From Fuerstiella marisgermanici (lineage in GTDB: Bacteria; Planctomycetota; Planctomycetia; Planctomycetales; Planctomycetaceae), in assembly GCF_001983935.1 (NCBI RefSeq), contig NZ_CP017641.1, positions 2,976,001 to 3,040,000 on the forward strand: 64,000 nt of DNA. Reading direction: 5' to 3'. The notes beneath the pieces were generated by a model, which saw nothing but the letters and a program-made list of their open reading frames with translations, was not told the DNA's origin and searched no databases. Below are positions 16,726 to 25,048 of this stretch, in pieces. Every line of letters starts with the position of its first letter. Position 1 is the first letter of the stretch. Both the position numbers and the translations under genes were made by a program.

Positions 16726-19368
16726 ATGGCAAAAAAGAAAAAACTCAAAAAGACGACAAGTAAGTCTGCGAAGGAAAAAGCGACGCCTCCCCAGAAAGCA
16801 ACCAAGGTTAGCCGTCCTGATTCAGCGTCCGTTGCGTCAGCTTCCAGAACGGCAATTCTTAATGCGGGTTCCCTTGCCAGAAAAATTGAAGTCCCACTTA
16901 GTTACAAAATTGTCAGCCTGTTTTCAGAAGGTCTTTACCAGAGTGCGAACAAGGCTTTCGAAGAGCTTGTAACGAATTCGTTTGACGCGGGGGCAACCGA
17001 AGTCAAAATTCTTTTGCCAGTTGACCCAACAGATGACAGCGCGTTGATCGCAATCGCGGACAATGGAACAGGTATGGACGTCGATGGCTTGCAAGATCTT
17101 TGGAAGATTGGCACCAGTGGCAAGCGGGACTTGGCGAGCACACCGAAAGACCGGATTCAAATTGGAAAATTTGGAATCGGCAAATTGTCGACATACGTTC
17201 TCGCGAATGAAGTTTCATATATCTGCAAACGAAGAGTAAAACGCGCCACGAAGTACTTTGTCGTGACGATGGACTACACCATTCTCGATACGATGGCAGA
17301 CGACATCGTCCCAAAAGAACCAATGAAATTGAACGTTCGCGAGTTGTCGGCGGTTGAAGCTAAGGATGCATTGTCATGGTGTCTCTCTGACAAGATGTTT
17401 ACAAGTGGAAATTTCCGACTGTTCGGAGAAAAGTCCTCCCCGTCTTGGACCGTGTCAGTGCTTTCGCGCCTGAAAGAGAAAGCTAACGAAATTCAAGAAA
17501 AAAGACTGCGATGGATCTTGTCGACGGCTTTGCCTCTGCGCGATGACTTCGCAATTTGGTTAGGTGGTCAACAAGTCAAATCTAGTCGTGAGACACGTGG
17601 TCGAATTGGCAAATGGGTTCTTGGCAAAGACATAAAGACACTATCGCGACCAGCTCCAGATGGAATAAAAGTAAGGAAAGACAACTCGGCAAAAGCAGAC
17701 AAGGCATTCGGGTTGTACCATTCTACTTTCGGGCGAGTCACTGGCTATACCGAAGCTTTCCACGATGTTTTGACTGGTGGAAAGGCGGAAGAAACTGGTC
17801 GGAGCAATGGATTTTTTGTTTACGTTCGAGGTCGATTGGTAAACATTGAAGATGAATACTTTGGACTCGACAGCAACAAGCTCGCACATGGAACGTTTTC
17901 TCGATTTCGCGTTGTCGTCCATGTTGACAGTTTAGACGAGGAGCTTCAATCCGCGAGAGAGGGCGTGCGGGACGGGCCGAAAAGGCGCGCCGTTCAAAAG
18001 TTGTTGCAGGGCATATTCAATTTCACCCGCAAGAAAGTAGCTGAGCGGGACGTGAGTGAGACTCCGGGATCGCAAATCTCTGAAAAGCTTGCTGGAAGCC
18101 CGTCTAGCCTTACCCGGCGACCGTTAGTGGCGGTGGCAAACGCGGTTTTCGAAGGAAAGTTCGAGCCTGCATACACCAGATTCCCATCAAACATCTCAAA
18201 TAAGGCGCAAAAAGAATTCATCTCCCAATTGGAAGACCGAGAGAGTGCGGACGACTTAATCTCGTCAGTAGACTACTCGATGTCACTGTCGCCAAGCGAT
18301 GGGATTGCTCTTTACGATATCGAATCCTGTGAACTTTGGATTAACGGACTCCATCCGTTCGTCGGGGCGAGCGCAGATAATTTTCAGTCATCCAAGAATA
18401 ATCGGCCACTGCAGTTGCTGGCGATGGCAGAAGTATTGCTTGAGGCTCAACTCTTTTATTCGGGCGTCAAGCCCAACGCTGTTAAAGAAACAATGAAGCA
18501 GCGTGACGAGCTACTTCGATACCTCGGTCGCAGCTCAGGGAGAAGAACGTCCATCGTCATAGCTCAAGACCTCAAGGACGCTAGAAACGACCAAGACGAT
18601 CTAGAGGACCAATTAGTTGCCTGTTTCGAATCGTTAGGATTTGAAGCAAGCAAAATTGGCGGAAGTGGGAATCCAGACGGACTTGCACATGCACACCTTA
18701 GCGCTGACGAAGACGGAAACCCAAGGAGCTACTCGGTTAGTTTGGAAGCGAAGAGTAAGAAGACAAGCAGCAAAACTAAAACCGTCTCAGCAAAAACGGT
18801 CGGAGTTTCGACATTAGCTCGGCACAGAGACATGTTGAGTTGCGAACATTCCGTTGTCGTCGGACCAGAGTTTCCAACTACGCAAGGTGAAAATTCGGCA
18901 CTCGCAAAGGAGATCACTGCTGACCATGAAAACACGGGCAAGACGATTACTTTGATTAGAGTAAATGACTTTGCCAAACTTGTTAGCCTCGCGCCTGTAA
19001 AACAGCTGTCGCCCTCACAGCTCAAAGATCTATTTGATACATGCCAGTTGCCAGATGAATCTGCTGATTGGATTGAAAAACTCACGCACCGTCAGATCAA
19101 AAAACCGCCTTACAAGAAAATCCTTGACGTAATCTGGTCTGAACAAATCAACGATAAATCTGCACTTGTAAAGTACTCTTCAGTTCGCATCCTATTGCGG
19201 CCAATTAGGAAAACTGATGAAGAGATCAAAGAAATATGCAAGTCTATAATGGGTATGGCCCCGGGCTTTTTGGTTGCGAGAGACGAGTCTGTGGAGCTTG
19301 AATACCCACCATCAAGAGTTCTCGAAGCGATCAAGACGTTTACGGATGAACAAGAAGGCATTGACTGA
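16726..19368 (+). CDS. GHKL ATPase with C-terminal PD-(D/E)XK-like nuclease domain
   Basis: 880 residues from ATG 16726; the frame is open from 16588 but the extra 46 residues look non-coding. Residues 1-45 are Lys/Ser/Pro-rich and probably disordered. A GHKL (Hsp90/MutL/histidine-kinase-like) ATPase follows: N-box EELVTNSFDAGA (79-90), G1 box DNGTGM (112-117) and G2 box GKFGIGK (147-153). The middle, to about 500, resembles a transducer region (LQSAREGVRDGPKRRA). Near 622-676 a restriction-endonuclease-like block appears: LEDQLVACFESLGFEA, then Asp651 in GNPDG and Glu674-x-Lys676 in SLEAKSKK, the D...ExK arrangement. A 200-residue C-terminal part is unassigned. Lower GC and different codon use than the neighbours suggest transfer. 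Likely a DNA-targeting effector partnered with the methyltransferase 66 bp downstream. Confidence 0.75.
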   Translation: MAKKKKLKKTTSKSAKEKATPPQKATKVSRPDSASVASASRTAILNAGSLARKIEVPLSYKIVSLFSEGLYQSANKAFEELVTNSFDAGATEVKILLPVDPTDDSALIAIADNGTGMDVDGLQDLWKIGTSGKRDLASTPKDRIQIGKFGIGKLSTYVLANEVSYICKRRVKRATKYFVVTMDYTILDTMADDIVPKEPMKLNVRELSAVEAKDALSWCLSDKMFTSGNFRLFGEKSSPSWTVSVLSRLKEKANEIQEKRLRWILSTALPLRDDFAIWLGGQQVKSSRETRGRIGKWVLGKDIKTLSRPAPDGIKVRKDNSAKADKAFGLYHSTFGRVTGYTEAFHDVLTGGKAEETGRSNGFFVYVRGRLVNIEDEYFGLDSNKLAHGTFSRFRVVVHVDSLDEELQSAREGVRDGPKRRAVQKLLQGIFNFTRKKVAERDVSETPGSQISEKLAGSPSSLTRRPLVAVANAVFEGKFEPAYTRFPSNISNKAQKEFISQLEDRESADDLISSVDYSMSLSPSDGIALYDIESCELWINGLHPFVGASADNFQSSKNNRPLQLLAMAEVLLEAQLFYSGVKPNAVKETMKQRDELLRYLGRSSGRRTSIVIAQDLKDARNDQDDLEDQLVACFESLGFEASKIGGSGNPDGLAHAHLSADEDGNPRSYSVSLEAKSKKTSSKTKTVSAKTVGVSTLARHRDMLSCEHSVVVGPEFPTTQGENSALAKEITADHENTGKTITLIRVNDFAKLVSLAPVKQLSPSQLKDLFDTCQLPDESADWIEKLTHRQIKKPPYKKILDVIWSEQINDKSALVKYSSVRILLRPIRKTDEEIKEICKSIMGMAPGFLVARDESVELEYPPSRVLEAIKTFTDEQEGID

Positions 19369-19434
19369 TTTCTCTAAAACAGATAATCAGTCCAAATTGT
19401 TGACCGTCCACTGGTGTGCGAGCCGTTCATAACA

Positions 19435-20655
19435 ATGAAATCTATTCGCGAGATTCTCGGAAGGCAAACCATACATCCGTTCCCCGCTAGAATGGCTCCA
19501 GATCTTGCGCTCAATGCGATCGGCGACACTGACAGTTGTTTAAACATATTAGATCCGATGTCGGGCTCTGGAACCGTTCTTGCTGTCGCCCGTGCGAACG
19601 GCCACCGTGCGATCGGGATTGATTGCGATCCGTTGTCCGTCCTGCTCGCGAAGACTTGGACTACTTCGATTGACCCTGAAACGGTAGCAACAAAGGCGTC
19701 AATCGTGCTTGATCGAGCTAGAAAGCTCTTTCGTGAGTGCAAATCAGGCCAAGCATATCCCACAGTCGATGACGAGACCCGCAAATTCTTGAGGTTCTGG
19801 TTCGACGACTATGCGAGGAAGCAGCTTCACTGTTTGGCAAAATGTATTGGCCGCGTCCAAAATCAAGATGTCCGTGATGTGCTTTGGGCGGGCTTTTCTA
19901 GGTTGATTATTGTCAAGAAGAACGGAGCATCGCGCGCAATGGACATGTCGCATAGCCGGCCGCATCGCGCTTTTGAAGTCGCCCCATTAAAGCCGTTCAC
20001 AGGTTTTTTAGGCGCGGTGAATCGAGTTGCGGAAAACTGCCCAACACAGCATTCGAAAGGTTCTGGGCCGCGCGCAGATCTTCGGCTCGGTGACGCCAAG
20101 AACATTCCATTAAAAAAAGAAACTATTGATCTAGTAGTCACTTCGCCCCCTTATTTGAACATGATTGATTATATGCGTTGCAGCAAATTTTCGTTGGTGT
20201 GGATGGGCTACACGATTTCGTCTTTACGCGATATTCGATCAGACAGCATTGGTACTGACCGGATCTCTAAATCAGAGCCTCCGTGCGAAATGGTTGAGCG
20301 GGCCATGAGCGAAATGTGTAATCTCAAGAATGTTTCAGATCGGAACAAATTGATGCTGACTCGATACGTAACGGACATGAAATCAGCAATACTTGAGGTC
20401 GCTAGAGTTCTTAAGCCGATGGGTCGGGCTGTCTACGTGATTGGCAACAGCAACCTGAAAGGCGAGTTTGTAGAGAATTCGACAGCTGCTCGTTCGCTCG
20501 CTGAAAACACGAAATTGCGTTTGATAACTGAACAAATACGCGAACTTCCGCCTAATCGCCGTTACCTTCCTCCTCCATCTTCTACGAAGTCAGGTGAGAA
20601 CCTCCAAGGGCGAATGAGAACAGAAGTGGTCCTCTCGTTTCAAAAAGCTGGTTAG
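19435..20655 (+). CDS. DNA methyltransferase, N4-cytosine or N6-adenine type
   Basis: 406 residues from ATG 19435 (a GTG seven codons upstream is also possible). The N-terminal IHPFPARM (13-20) corresponds to the HPYPAK motif of N4-cytosine enzymes. AdoMet-binding motif I is DPMSGSGT (40-47), with the acidic GIDCDP following; catalytic motif IV is SPPY at 237-240 in TSPPYLNMIDYMR. Motif I precedes IV by about 190 residues, leaving room for target recognition between them. The SPPY form is known in amino-methyltransferases. It is 66 bp downstream of the ATPase-nuclease gene with the same low-GC signature, which supports a modification partner protecting host DNA. No separate specificity gene is visible. 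Confidence 0.85.
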   Translation: MKSIREILGRQTIHPFPARMAPDLALNAIGDTDSCLNILDPMSGSGTVLAVARANGHRAIGIDCDPLSVLLAKTWTTSIDPETVATKASIVLDRARKLFRECKSGQAYPTVDDETRKFLRFWFDDYARKQLHCLAKCIGRVQNQDVRDVLWAGFSRLIIVKKNGASRAMDMSHSRPHRAFEVAPLKPFTGFLGAVNRVAENCPTQHSKGSGPRADLRLGDAKNIPLKKETIDLVVTSPPYLNMIDYMRCSKFSLVWMGYTISSLRDIRSDSIGTDRISKSEPPCEMVERAMSEMCNLKNVSDRNKLMLTRYVTDMKSAILEVARVLKPMGRAVYVIGNSNLKGEFVENSTAARSLAENTKLRLITEQIRELPPNRRYLPPPSSTKSGENLQGRMRTEVVLSFQKAG

Positions 20656-21008
20656 CTAAACTCTTGGCGTTCAAGGTGTTTGGTACCAGCCCATCGACCG
20701 TGGGGCGAAGAAGGTGTCCGAAACAGTCTATTTGACATTCAACGATTCACTGGCGAACTGGATTGCCTCGGTCAGTTCATCCCGAATGTCAGCATTGCTA
20801 TTTTCGCCCTGCGCCGACTAACAAGTGGGTGGCACCATTTATCCTGAGCCCAACCGATCCAACACATGCTGCAGCGTCGCTCCTGACTTCTGGGCCGCGC
20901 TCCCCTGAGCCCTACAGCGACAAAGAATGCGGCACGTAGTCTTAATTGCAGTAACGACTGCCTCATTTCTGAACACATGGCCCTGGCTTTCCTGAGAAAT
21001 CCCGCTAA
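20656..21008. other. Gene-free stretch after the methyltransferase
   Basis: The composition returns to host-like GC here. All frames are interrupted or lack protein-like composition; the long minus-strand frame across 20772-21389 reads as arginine/serine-rich noise. No terminator hairpin with a U-tract and no tRNA were recognised. It is probably the right junction of the island, consisting of degraded sequence. Confidence 0.4.
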
Positions 21009-21158
21009 CAGGCATTCTACTTTCCGGACGCAAACAAAGATGAATGGGGTGGCGAGGGGCCAGTGTGGTCGAAGTATAAGGGAACGGCTGATTGGCGAAC
21101 AATGAAGGCCGTGAACGTCTTGGACCGCCACGAATTCACGCGCATTCCATGCAAGCCT
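21009..21158 (+). pseudogene. Gene remnant, C-terminal fragment of an unidentified protein
   Basis: After a TAA at 21006 the plus frame reads QAFYFPDANKDEWGGEGP and then SKYKGTADWRTMKAV and DRHEFTRIPCKP. The composition (balanced charges, Trp, Tyr, Gly turns) looks like real globular protein, unlike neighbouring frames, but there is no start codon with upstream protein and the frame runs on into the antisense of yacG. I do not recognise the family. Best explanation is the tail of a gene deleted when the island was inserted. Confidence 0.4.
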
Positions 21159-21172
21159 CGAGCTACATTGCT

Positions 21173-21415
21173 CTACGGTTCTGAATCTTGTCCGCCTTCG
21201 ATGCCTTCGCCCTGCACGGTGATGTTGGGATCGTCTCGGAGGAATTCGGCGACCATTGGGTCGATGTCTTCGACAACGGCGTAGCGGCCCTCCGACCAGC
21301 GAAACAGGTCCACCTGACGGCAGCGTTGGCTGCAGAATGGAAAGTGTGACTTGCCAGCTTCGTCTGACGTGTTGAACGTCTTTTCGCAAACGGGGCAGTT
21401 GTGAGGTTTGATCAT
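21173..21415 (-). CDS. yacG: YacG-like zinc-binding protein (DNA gyrase inhibitor family)
   Basis: 80 residues from ATG 21415. Four zinc-ligand cysteines sit as CxxC (7, 10) and CxxxC (28, 32) with the family context FPFCSQRCRQVDLFRWSEGRYAV. YacG in E. coli binds GyrB and inhibits DNA gyrase; that is family knowledge. The C-terminal tail is acidic (ends GQDSEP), as in homologues. The open frame continues upstream to 21511 through the family D repeat, which is not coding. It follows epmB by 112 bp on the same strand. Confidence 0.82.
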   Translation of the reverse strand: MIKPHNCPVCEKTFNTSDEAGKSHFPFCSQRCRQVDLFRWSEGRYAVVEDIDPMVAEFLRDDPNITVQGEGIEGGQDSEP

Positions 21416-21429
21416 GATAGAGTTGCTAC

Positions 21430-21530
21430 AGCGAAGATGGCTGATTTGTGGCCGTGGGACATGCACTTCAAACCATGGAGGCGGTTTCCCACGAGCCTGA
21501 ACCGTCCACAATAATTGGTAAACTGTTCTA
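21430..21530 (-). repeat. Family D stop-anchored repeat, copy 2
   Basis: On the minus strand the sequence from the TAG stop of epmB (21530-21528) onward matches the sequence after the aldehyde dehydrogenase stop at 306-304: TAGARCAGTTT, then TTRTTGYGG, GGCTYGTKGGAARC and finally GGCCACAARTCAGC. Both copies are in the same orientation relative to the gene that ends in them, although the two genes are unrelated. The copy lies between epmB and yacG. Confidence 0.65.
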
Positions 21531-22598
21531 TAGTGTGATCAGCGGCGTCTTGCCCGTTTCGCCCGCGATTTCCTGCACGAACTTCGGCACGGCGTATCCG
21601 GGAAGTCTGCGGCCCAGTTCGTCAATTAAGCCGAGACCGACCGCAACGGGAACTTCAAAATGAGCCGCCCCGATGACTTTGTCGAGCTGATGCAGATAGT
21701 ACGGCATGACCCCGATGTTGATCAATCGCCGGCAAAGATCTTCCAGCACATCGGCCGAATCATTGATGCCCTTCAGCAGGACGGCCTGGTTCAACGTTGG
21801 AATCCCGCTGCTGACAAGTTGCCGCAAAGCATCGCGACAGTCGTCCGCGATTTCGTGGCCGTGATTGGCATGCACGACAAACACGGGCTGACTGCGAAGC
21901 CCGTTTAGCAGTTTTAGTAACTCAGGCGTGACGCGGGCCGGCAACACAATTGGCAGCCGGGTGTGAATGCGAATGCGTTCGACGTGCGGAATTGCGTCGA
22001 TGTGACCAAACAGCTCGGCCAGGCGACCGTCGTTTAGTATGAGTGGGTCGCCACCGCTGAGAATTACCTCCGTGACCGAATTGTCATCCGCAATCGCGTT
22101 TAAGGCGGGCTGCCAGTCGGACATGCGGCGAGGTTCGTCGTGGTACGGATATTCGCGGCGAAAGCAGTATCGGCAATGAACAGCGCACGCTCCGGTCGTC
22201 ACCAGAAGGGCTCGCCCGTGGTACTTCTGCAGCAGCCCCGGAGCCACCTTTGCGGCCGAATCGCCGACCGGATCCGCCACGAAGTCTGGAACTGCCTCCT
22301 GTTCCTCAGCGAGGGGCAAAACCTGCTTCAGCAGCGGGTCGTTGCGGTTTCCCGGCTGCATGCGATTGACGAAGCTGAGCGGTACCAGCAGCGGGAATGC
22401 GGGCTGACCACCTTCGACGGGAACCAACGGAGTGCTGACCGTGTCAGCCGGTAAGTCCAGCGTTTTCAGCAGTACGGCGGGGTCGCGAATGGCGGCTGCC
22501 AGTTGCCGCTGCCACGATTCCGGTTCGCCGGCAGCCTCGCCGGATTGGGCCCGGGACAGGCCGGATATCACGGGATTTGCGGCCGGAACGGTGGACAT
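21528..22598 (-). CDS. epmB: EF-P beta-lysylation protein EpmB (lysine 2,3-aminomutase-like radical SAM enzyme)
   Basis: 356 residues, close to E. coli EpmB. The radical SAM cluster motif CAVHCRYCFRR lies around residues 137-147, followed by ILSGGDPL typical of the KamA family. EpmB converts (S)-alpha-lysine to (R)-beta-lysine, which EpmA attaches to a conserved lysine on elongation factor P. This assignment is supported by divergent efp 125 bp away and by an epmA gene at 40471-41493. The extended C-terminal PLP-associated helical region of classical catabolic KamA is short, consistent with the EpmB branch. Its stop is embedded in repeat family D. Confidence 0.92.
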   Translation of the reverse strand: MSTVPAANPVISGLSRAQSGEAAGEPESWQRQLAAAIRDPAVLLKTLDLPADTVSTPLVPVEGGQPAFPLLVPLSFVNRMQPGNRNDPLLKQVLPLAEEQEAVPDFVADPVGDSAAKVAPGLLQKYHGRALLVTTGACAVHCRYCFRREYPYHDEPRRMSDWQPALNAIADDNSVTEVILSGGDPLILNDGRLAELFGHIDAIPHVERIRIHTRLPIVLPARVTPELLKLLNGLRSQPVFVVHANHGHEIADDCRDALRQLVSSGIPTLNQAVLLKGINDSADVLEDLCRRLINIGVMPYYLHQLDKVIGAAHFEVPVAVGLGLIDELGRRLPGYAVPKFVQEIAGETGKTPLITL

Positions 22599-22603
22599 CA
22601 GGA

Positions 22604-22632
22604 TTCACTCAGGTGTTGTCTTGTGCTAGCAT
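22604..22632 (+). promoter_or_regulatory. Possible sigma70-type promoter for efp
   Basis: A candidate -35 TTCACT (22604-22609) and -10 TAGCAT (22627-22632) are 17 bp apart, about 90 bp upstream of the efp ATG and just outside the epmB start. Each hexamer matches the consensus at four of six positions. The assignment rests only on this pattern. Confidence 0.3.
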
Positions 22633-22723
22633 CCCGCACGAAAACACAGCGGGCGGAACTGCCGCAACCATGGCGGATGCCGTCTCGCGATTAAAACAGT
22701 ATCACAAACAGAGAACCACACCA

Positions 22724-23290
22724 ATGGGCACACCGGTCGAGAAAATAAAGAAGGGCGGCAAAGTTCTGATCAATGACGATCCGTATGAGATTGTTGAGAT
22801 CAACTTCGTCAAGCCGGGAAAAGGCCAGGCTCTGTACAAAACGCGGCTTCGCAACTTGCTGAAAGGCGGAATGCTGGACCGCACCTTCCGTAGCGGCGAC
22901 AGCCTGGACGAAGCCGACGTGCATCGCAGCGATGGCGCGTACTCGTACCGCGATGGCGACAACTTCTATTTTCTGGACAACGACACGTTCGAACAATACG
23001 GCCTTCCCGCCGCTGTGTGCGGTGATCAGATGACCTTCCTGATGGAAGGTTCGCCCGTTCAGTTGCTGTTCTTCAACGGACAACTGATCAGCATGTCGCC
23101 GCCGCAGTATGTGATTCAGGAAGTCACTTACACAGAACCCGCCGCCAAGGGCGACACGGCCACCAACGTCACCAAAGCGGCCACTCTGGAATGTGGCGCA
23201 GAAGCTCAGGTGCCCGCCTTCATTCGCGAAGGTGACAAGGTCAAAATCGATGTCGAAGGTGGCGCATACGTAGAACGAGTGTCGTCGTAA
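22724..23290 (+). CDS. efp: Translation elongation factor P
   Basis: 188 residues from ATG 22724, exactly the usual EF-P length; an open extension back to 22577 is not protein-like. The KOW-like domain I carries NFVKPGKGQALYKTRLRN, with Lys33 in PGKG corresponding to E. coli Lys34, the beta-lysylation site. Two OB domains follow (FEQYGLPAAVCGDQMTFL, then GDTATNVTKAATLECG). EF-P rescues ribosomes stalled at polyproline. Lysine at the tip plus epmB next door and epmA in the window argue for beta-lysine modification rather than rhamnosylation. Followed by a small membrane peptide frame and miaB. Confidence 0.96.
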   Translation: MGTPVEKIKKGGKVLINDDPYEIVEINFVKPGKGQALYKTRLRNLLKGGMLDRTFRSGDSLDEADVHRSDGAYSYRDGDNFYFLDNDTFEQYGLPAAVCGDQMTFLMEGSPVQLLFFNGQLISMSPPQYVIQEVTYTEPAAKGDTATNVTKAATLECGAEAQVPAFIREGDKVKIDVEGGAYVERVSS

Positions 23291-23360
23291 GATATGTACG
23301 ACGGCCGATCGAGACTGGTCGGGGCTGTCGTACATGACAACTGTCAATGGAGTGACAAAA

Positions 23361-23447
23361 ATGATCGCACTTGAATTGCTTCTGACCGTCGCTGGACTCG
23401 CACTGGTGATTTGGTCAGCGAATTCTCTGTTGAGTCAGTTTCAATAG
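23361..23447 (+). CDS. Putative 28-residue single-span membrane peptide
   Basis: ATG 23361 is preceded by a strong Shine-Dalgarno GGAG (23349-23352) at eight-base spacing, which is uncommon in this window. The peptide reads MIALELLLTVAGLALVIWSA followed by eight polar or neutral residues (NSLLSQFQ) and a TAG. The hydrophobic stretch of about 20 residues would span a membrane once. It lies between efp and miaB, 70 bp after efp and 23 bp before the chosen miaB start, so it could be a real small protein or a leader peptide controlling miaB. I know no family for it. Confidence 0.45.
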   Translation: MIALELLLTVAGLALVIWSANSLLSQFQ

Positions 23448-23470
23448 AAACCGACCGGTTTACTACATTT

Positions 23471-24970
23471 ATGTCTTCCACTTCCACCACTGAAACCGCC
23501 GCTTCACACAACGGCAAGCTGTACATCGAAACCGTGGGCTGCCAGATGAATATGCTGGACAGCGAACTGGTCGTGGCCGCGTTGCGCAAAGACGGCTACG
23601 AATTAACCGACGACCCCAAAGCCGCCGACACACTTTTGTTCAACACGTGCAGCGTTCGAGAGCACGCGGAACATAAAATCTACAGCTCGCTGGGACGCCT
23701 GAAATACGCCAAACGCACGGCGCCGCAAAAAGTGATCGGCGTGTTGGGCTGCATGGCTCAAAAGGATCAGGAACTGATCTTTAAGAAGGCTCCGCACGTC
23801 GACATCGTCGTCGGCACCGGCCAGTTGGCGGAGATTCCCGGTCTGATCCGGGAGACTCGCGATTCGCCAAAGCGCCAACAGCAGAAAGCCGTTAGCCTGG
23901 GCCGTCGAGATGGTTCGGTGGCCGAGATTTCTAGCAGCTTTCAAAGCTACGATCCGCTGCGAGATCCAGAAATGCGGCCCACGCCGTTTCAGGCGTTCGT
24001 TCGCATCATGATCGGTTGCGACAAGTTTTGCACCTATTGCGTTGTGCCGACAACTCGTGGCCCGGAACAAAGCCGGCCGCCGTCGCAGATTCTTAGCGAA
24101 GTCAAAGTGCTGGCAGAACAGGGCGTCAAAGAAGTCTGCATGCTGGGGCAGACCGTAAACAGCTACAAGCACACAGAAGACGGCCGTCTGCACCGGTTGT
24201 CTGACCTGATCTACGCCATCAACAACGTGCCTGGTATCGAACGCATCCGCTTCGTAACCAGCTATCCCAAAGACATGACCGACGACCTGCTGCAGGCCGT
24301 CCGCGATCTGCCGAAGGCTGTCAAATACCTGCACGTACCGTTGCAACACGGCTGCGATGAACAGCTAAAGCTGATGAAACGCGGCTACACGGTTGAGGAC
24401 TATCGTGAGATGATGCACCGCATCAACGAGACGATTCCTGGCTGCAGTGTGTCGAGCGACTTTATTGTCGGCTTCAGCGATGAAACCGAGGAAGCTCATC
24501 AGCGAAGCCTGGACGCGATTCGCGAATACCGCTTCAAGAACAGTTTCATTTTCAAATACAGCGAACGCCCCGGTACTCGAGCGGCCGACAACCTGCCGGA
24601 TAACATTCCGGAAGAGGTCAAAAAGCGTCGCAACAACGAAATGCTGGACGTGCAGAACGCCATCAGCGAAGAAGACAACGCTGAATTCATCGGACGGCGA
24701 GTCAACGTGCTGGTCGAAGGTGTCAGCAAGACGGCCGAAAAGAAGGCCGCTCGCGGCGAAGACGTTTCCGTGCCCGGCGATCCCTTGGCGGTTCAGCTTA
24801 TGGGCCGCTCCGAATGCGACCGCATCGTCGCTTTCGACGGCAACCCTCGCCTGGCCGGTACCAATGCCGAGATCGAAGTTCATGACTGCACCGGCACGAC
24901 TCTGATCGGTTCGATCGTCACGCGAGAAGTGCAGCACGGCTCGTCCTCATTGCTGCCAGTGATTGGTTAA
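23471..24970 (+). CDS. miaB: tRNA-2-methylthio-N6-dimethylallyladenosine synthase MiaB
   Basis: 499 residues from ATG 23471. The N-terminal UPF0004 domain has cysteines in ETVGCQMN, FNTCSVRE and GVLGCMAQ, the second cluster ligands. The radical SAM core has GCDKFCTYCVVPTTRG (CxxxCxxC) and the family stretch KYLHVPLQHGCDEQLKLM. A C-terminal TRAM domain follows. MiaB adds a methylthio group to i6A37 of tRNAs, and the overall organisation matches MiaB better than RimO or MtaB. TTG at 23411 would extend the frame through the small-peptide gene and is rejected. Confidence 0.93.
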   Translation: MSSTSTTETAASHNGKLYIETVGCQMNMLDSELVVAALRKDGYELTDDPKAADTLLFNTCSVREHAEHKIYSSLGRLKYAKRTAPQKVIGVLGCMAQKDQELIFKKAPHVDIVVGTGQLAEIPGLIRETRDSPKRQQQKAVSLGRRDGSVAEISSSFQSYDPLRDPEMRPTPFQAFVRIMIGCDKFCTYCVVPTTRGPEQSRPPSQILSEVKVLAEQGVKEVCMLGQTVNSYKHTEDGRLHRLSDLIYAINNVPGIERIRFVTSYPKDMTDDLLQAVRDLPKAVKYLHVPLQHGCDEQLKLMKRGYTVEDYREMMHRINETIPGCSVSSDFIVGFSDETEEAHQRSLDAIREYRFKNSFIFKYSERPGTRAADNLPDNIPEEVKKRRNNEMLDVQNAISEEDNAEFIGRRVNVLVEGVSKTAEKKAARGEDVSVPGDPLAVQLMGRSECDRIVAFDGNPRLAGTNAEIEVHDCTGTTLIGSIVTREVQHGSSSLLPVIG

Positions 24971-25048
24971 GAACGCTAACCAAACAGCCGTGAATGCGTG
25001 GAACGCGCGGTTCACGAGGCGCTGGTTTAGGGGTTGTGTGGCGAACCA

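Noticed and set aside
16028-21172. Prophage or integrative element
   Set aside because: No integrase, structural phage gene, attachment-site duplication or tRNA target was found; only two functional genes lie inside.
20772-21389. 205-residue minus-strand ORF in the island junction
   Set aside because: Arginine/serine-rich composition with no domain; it overlaps yacG in another frame.
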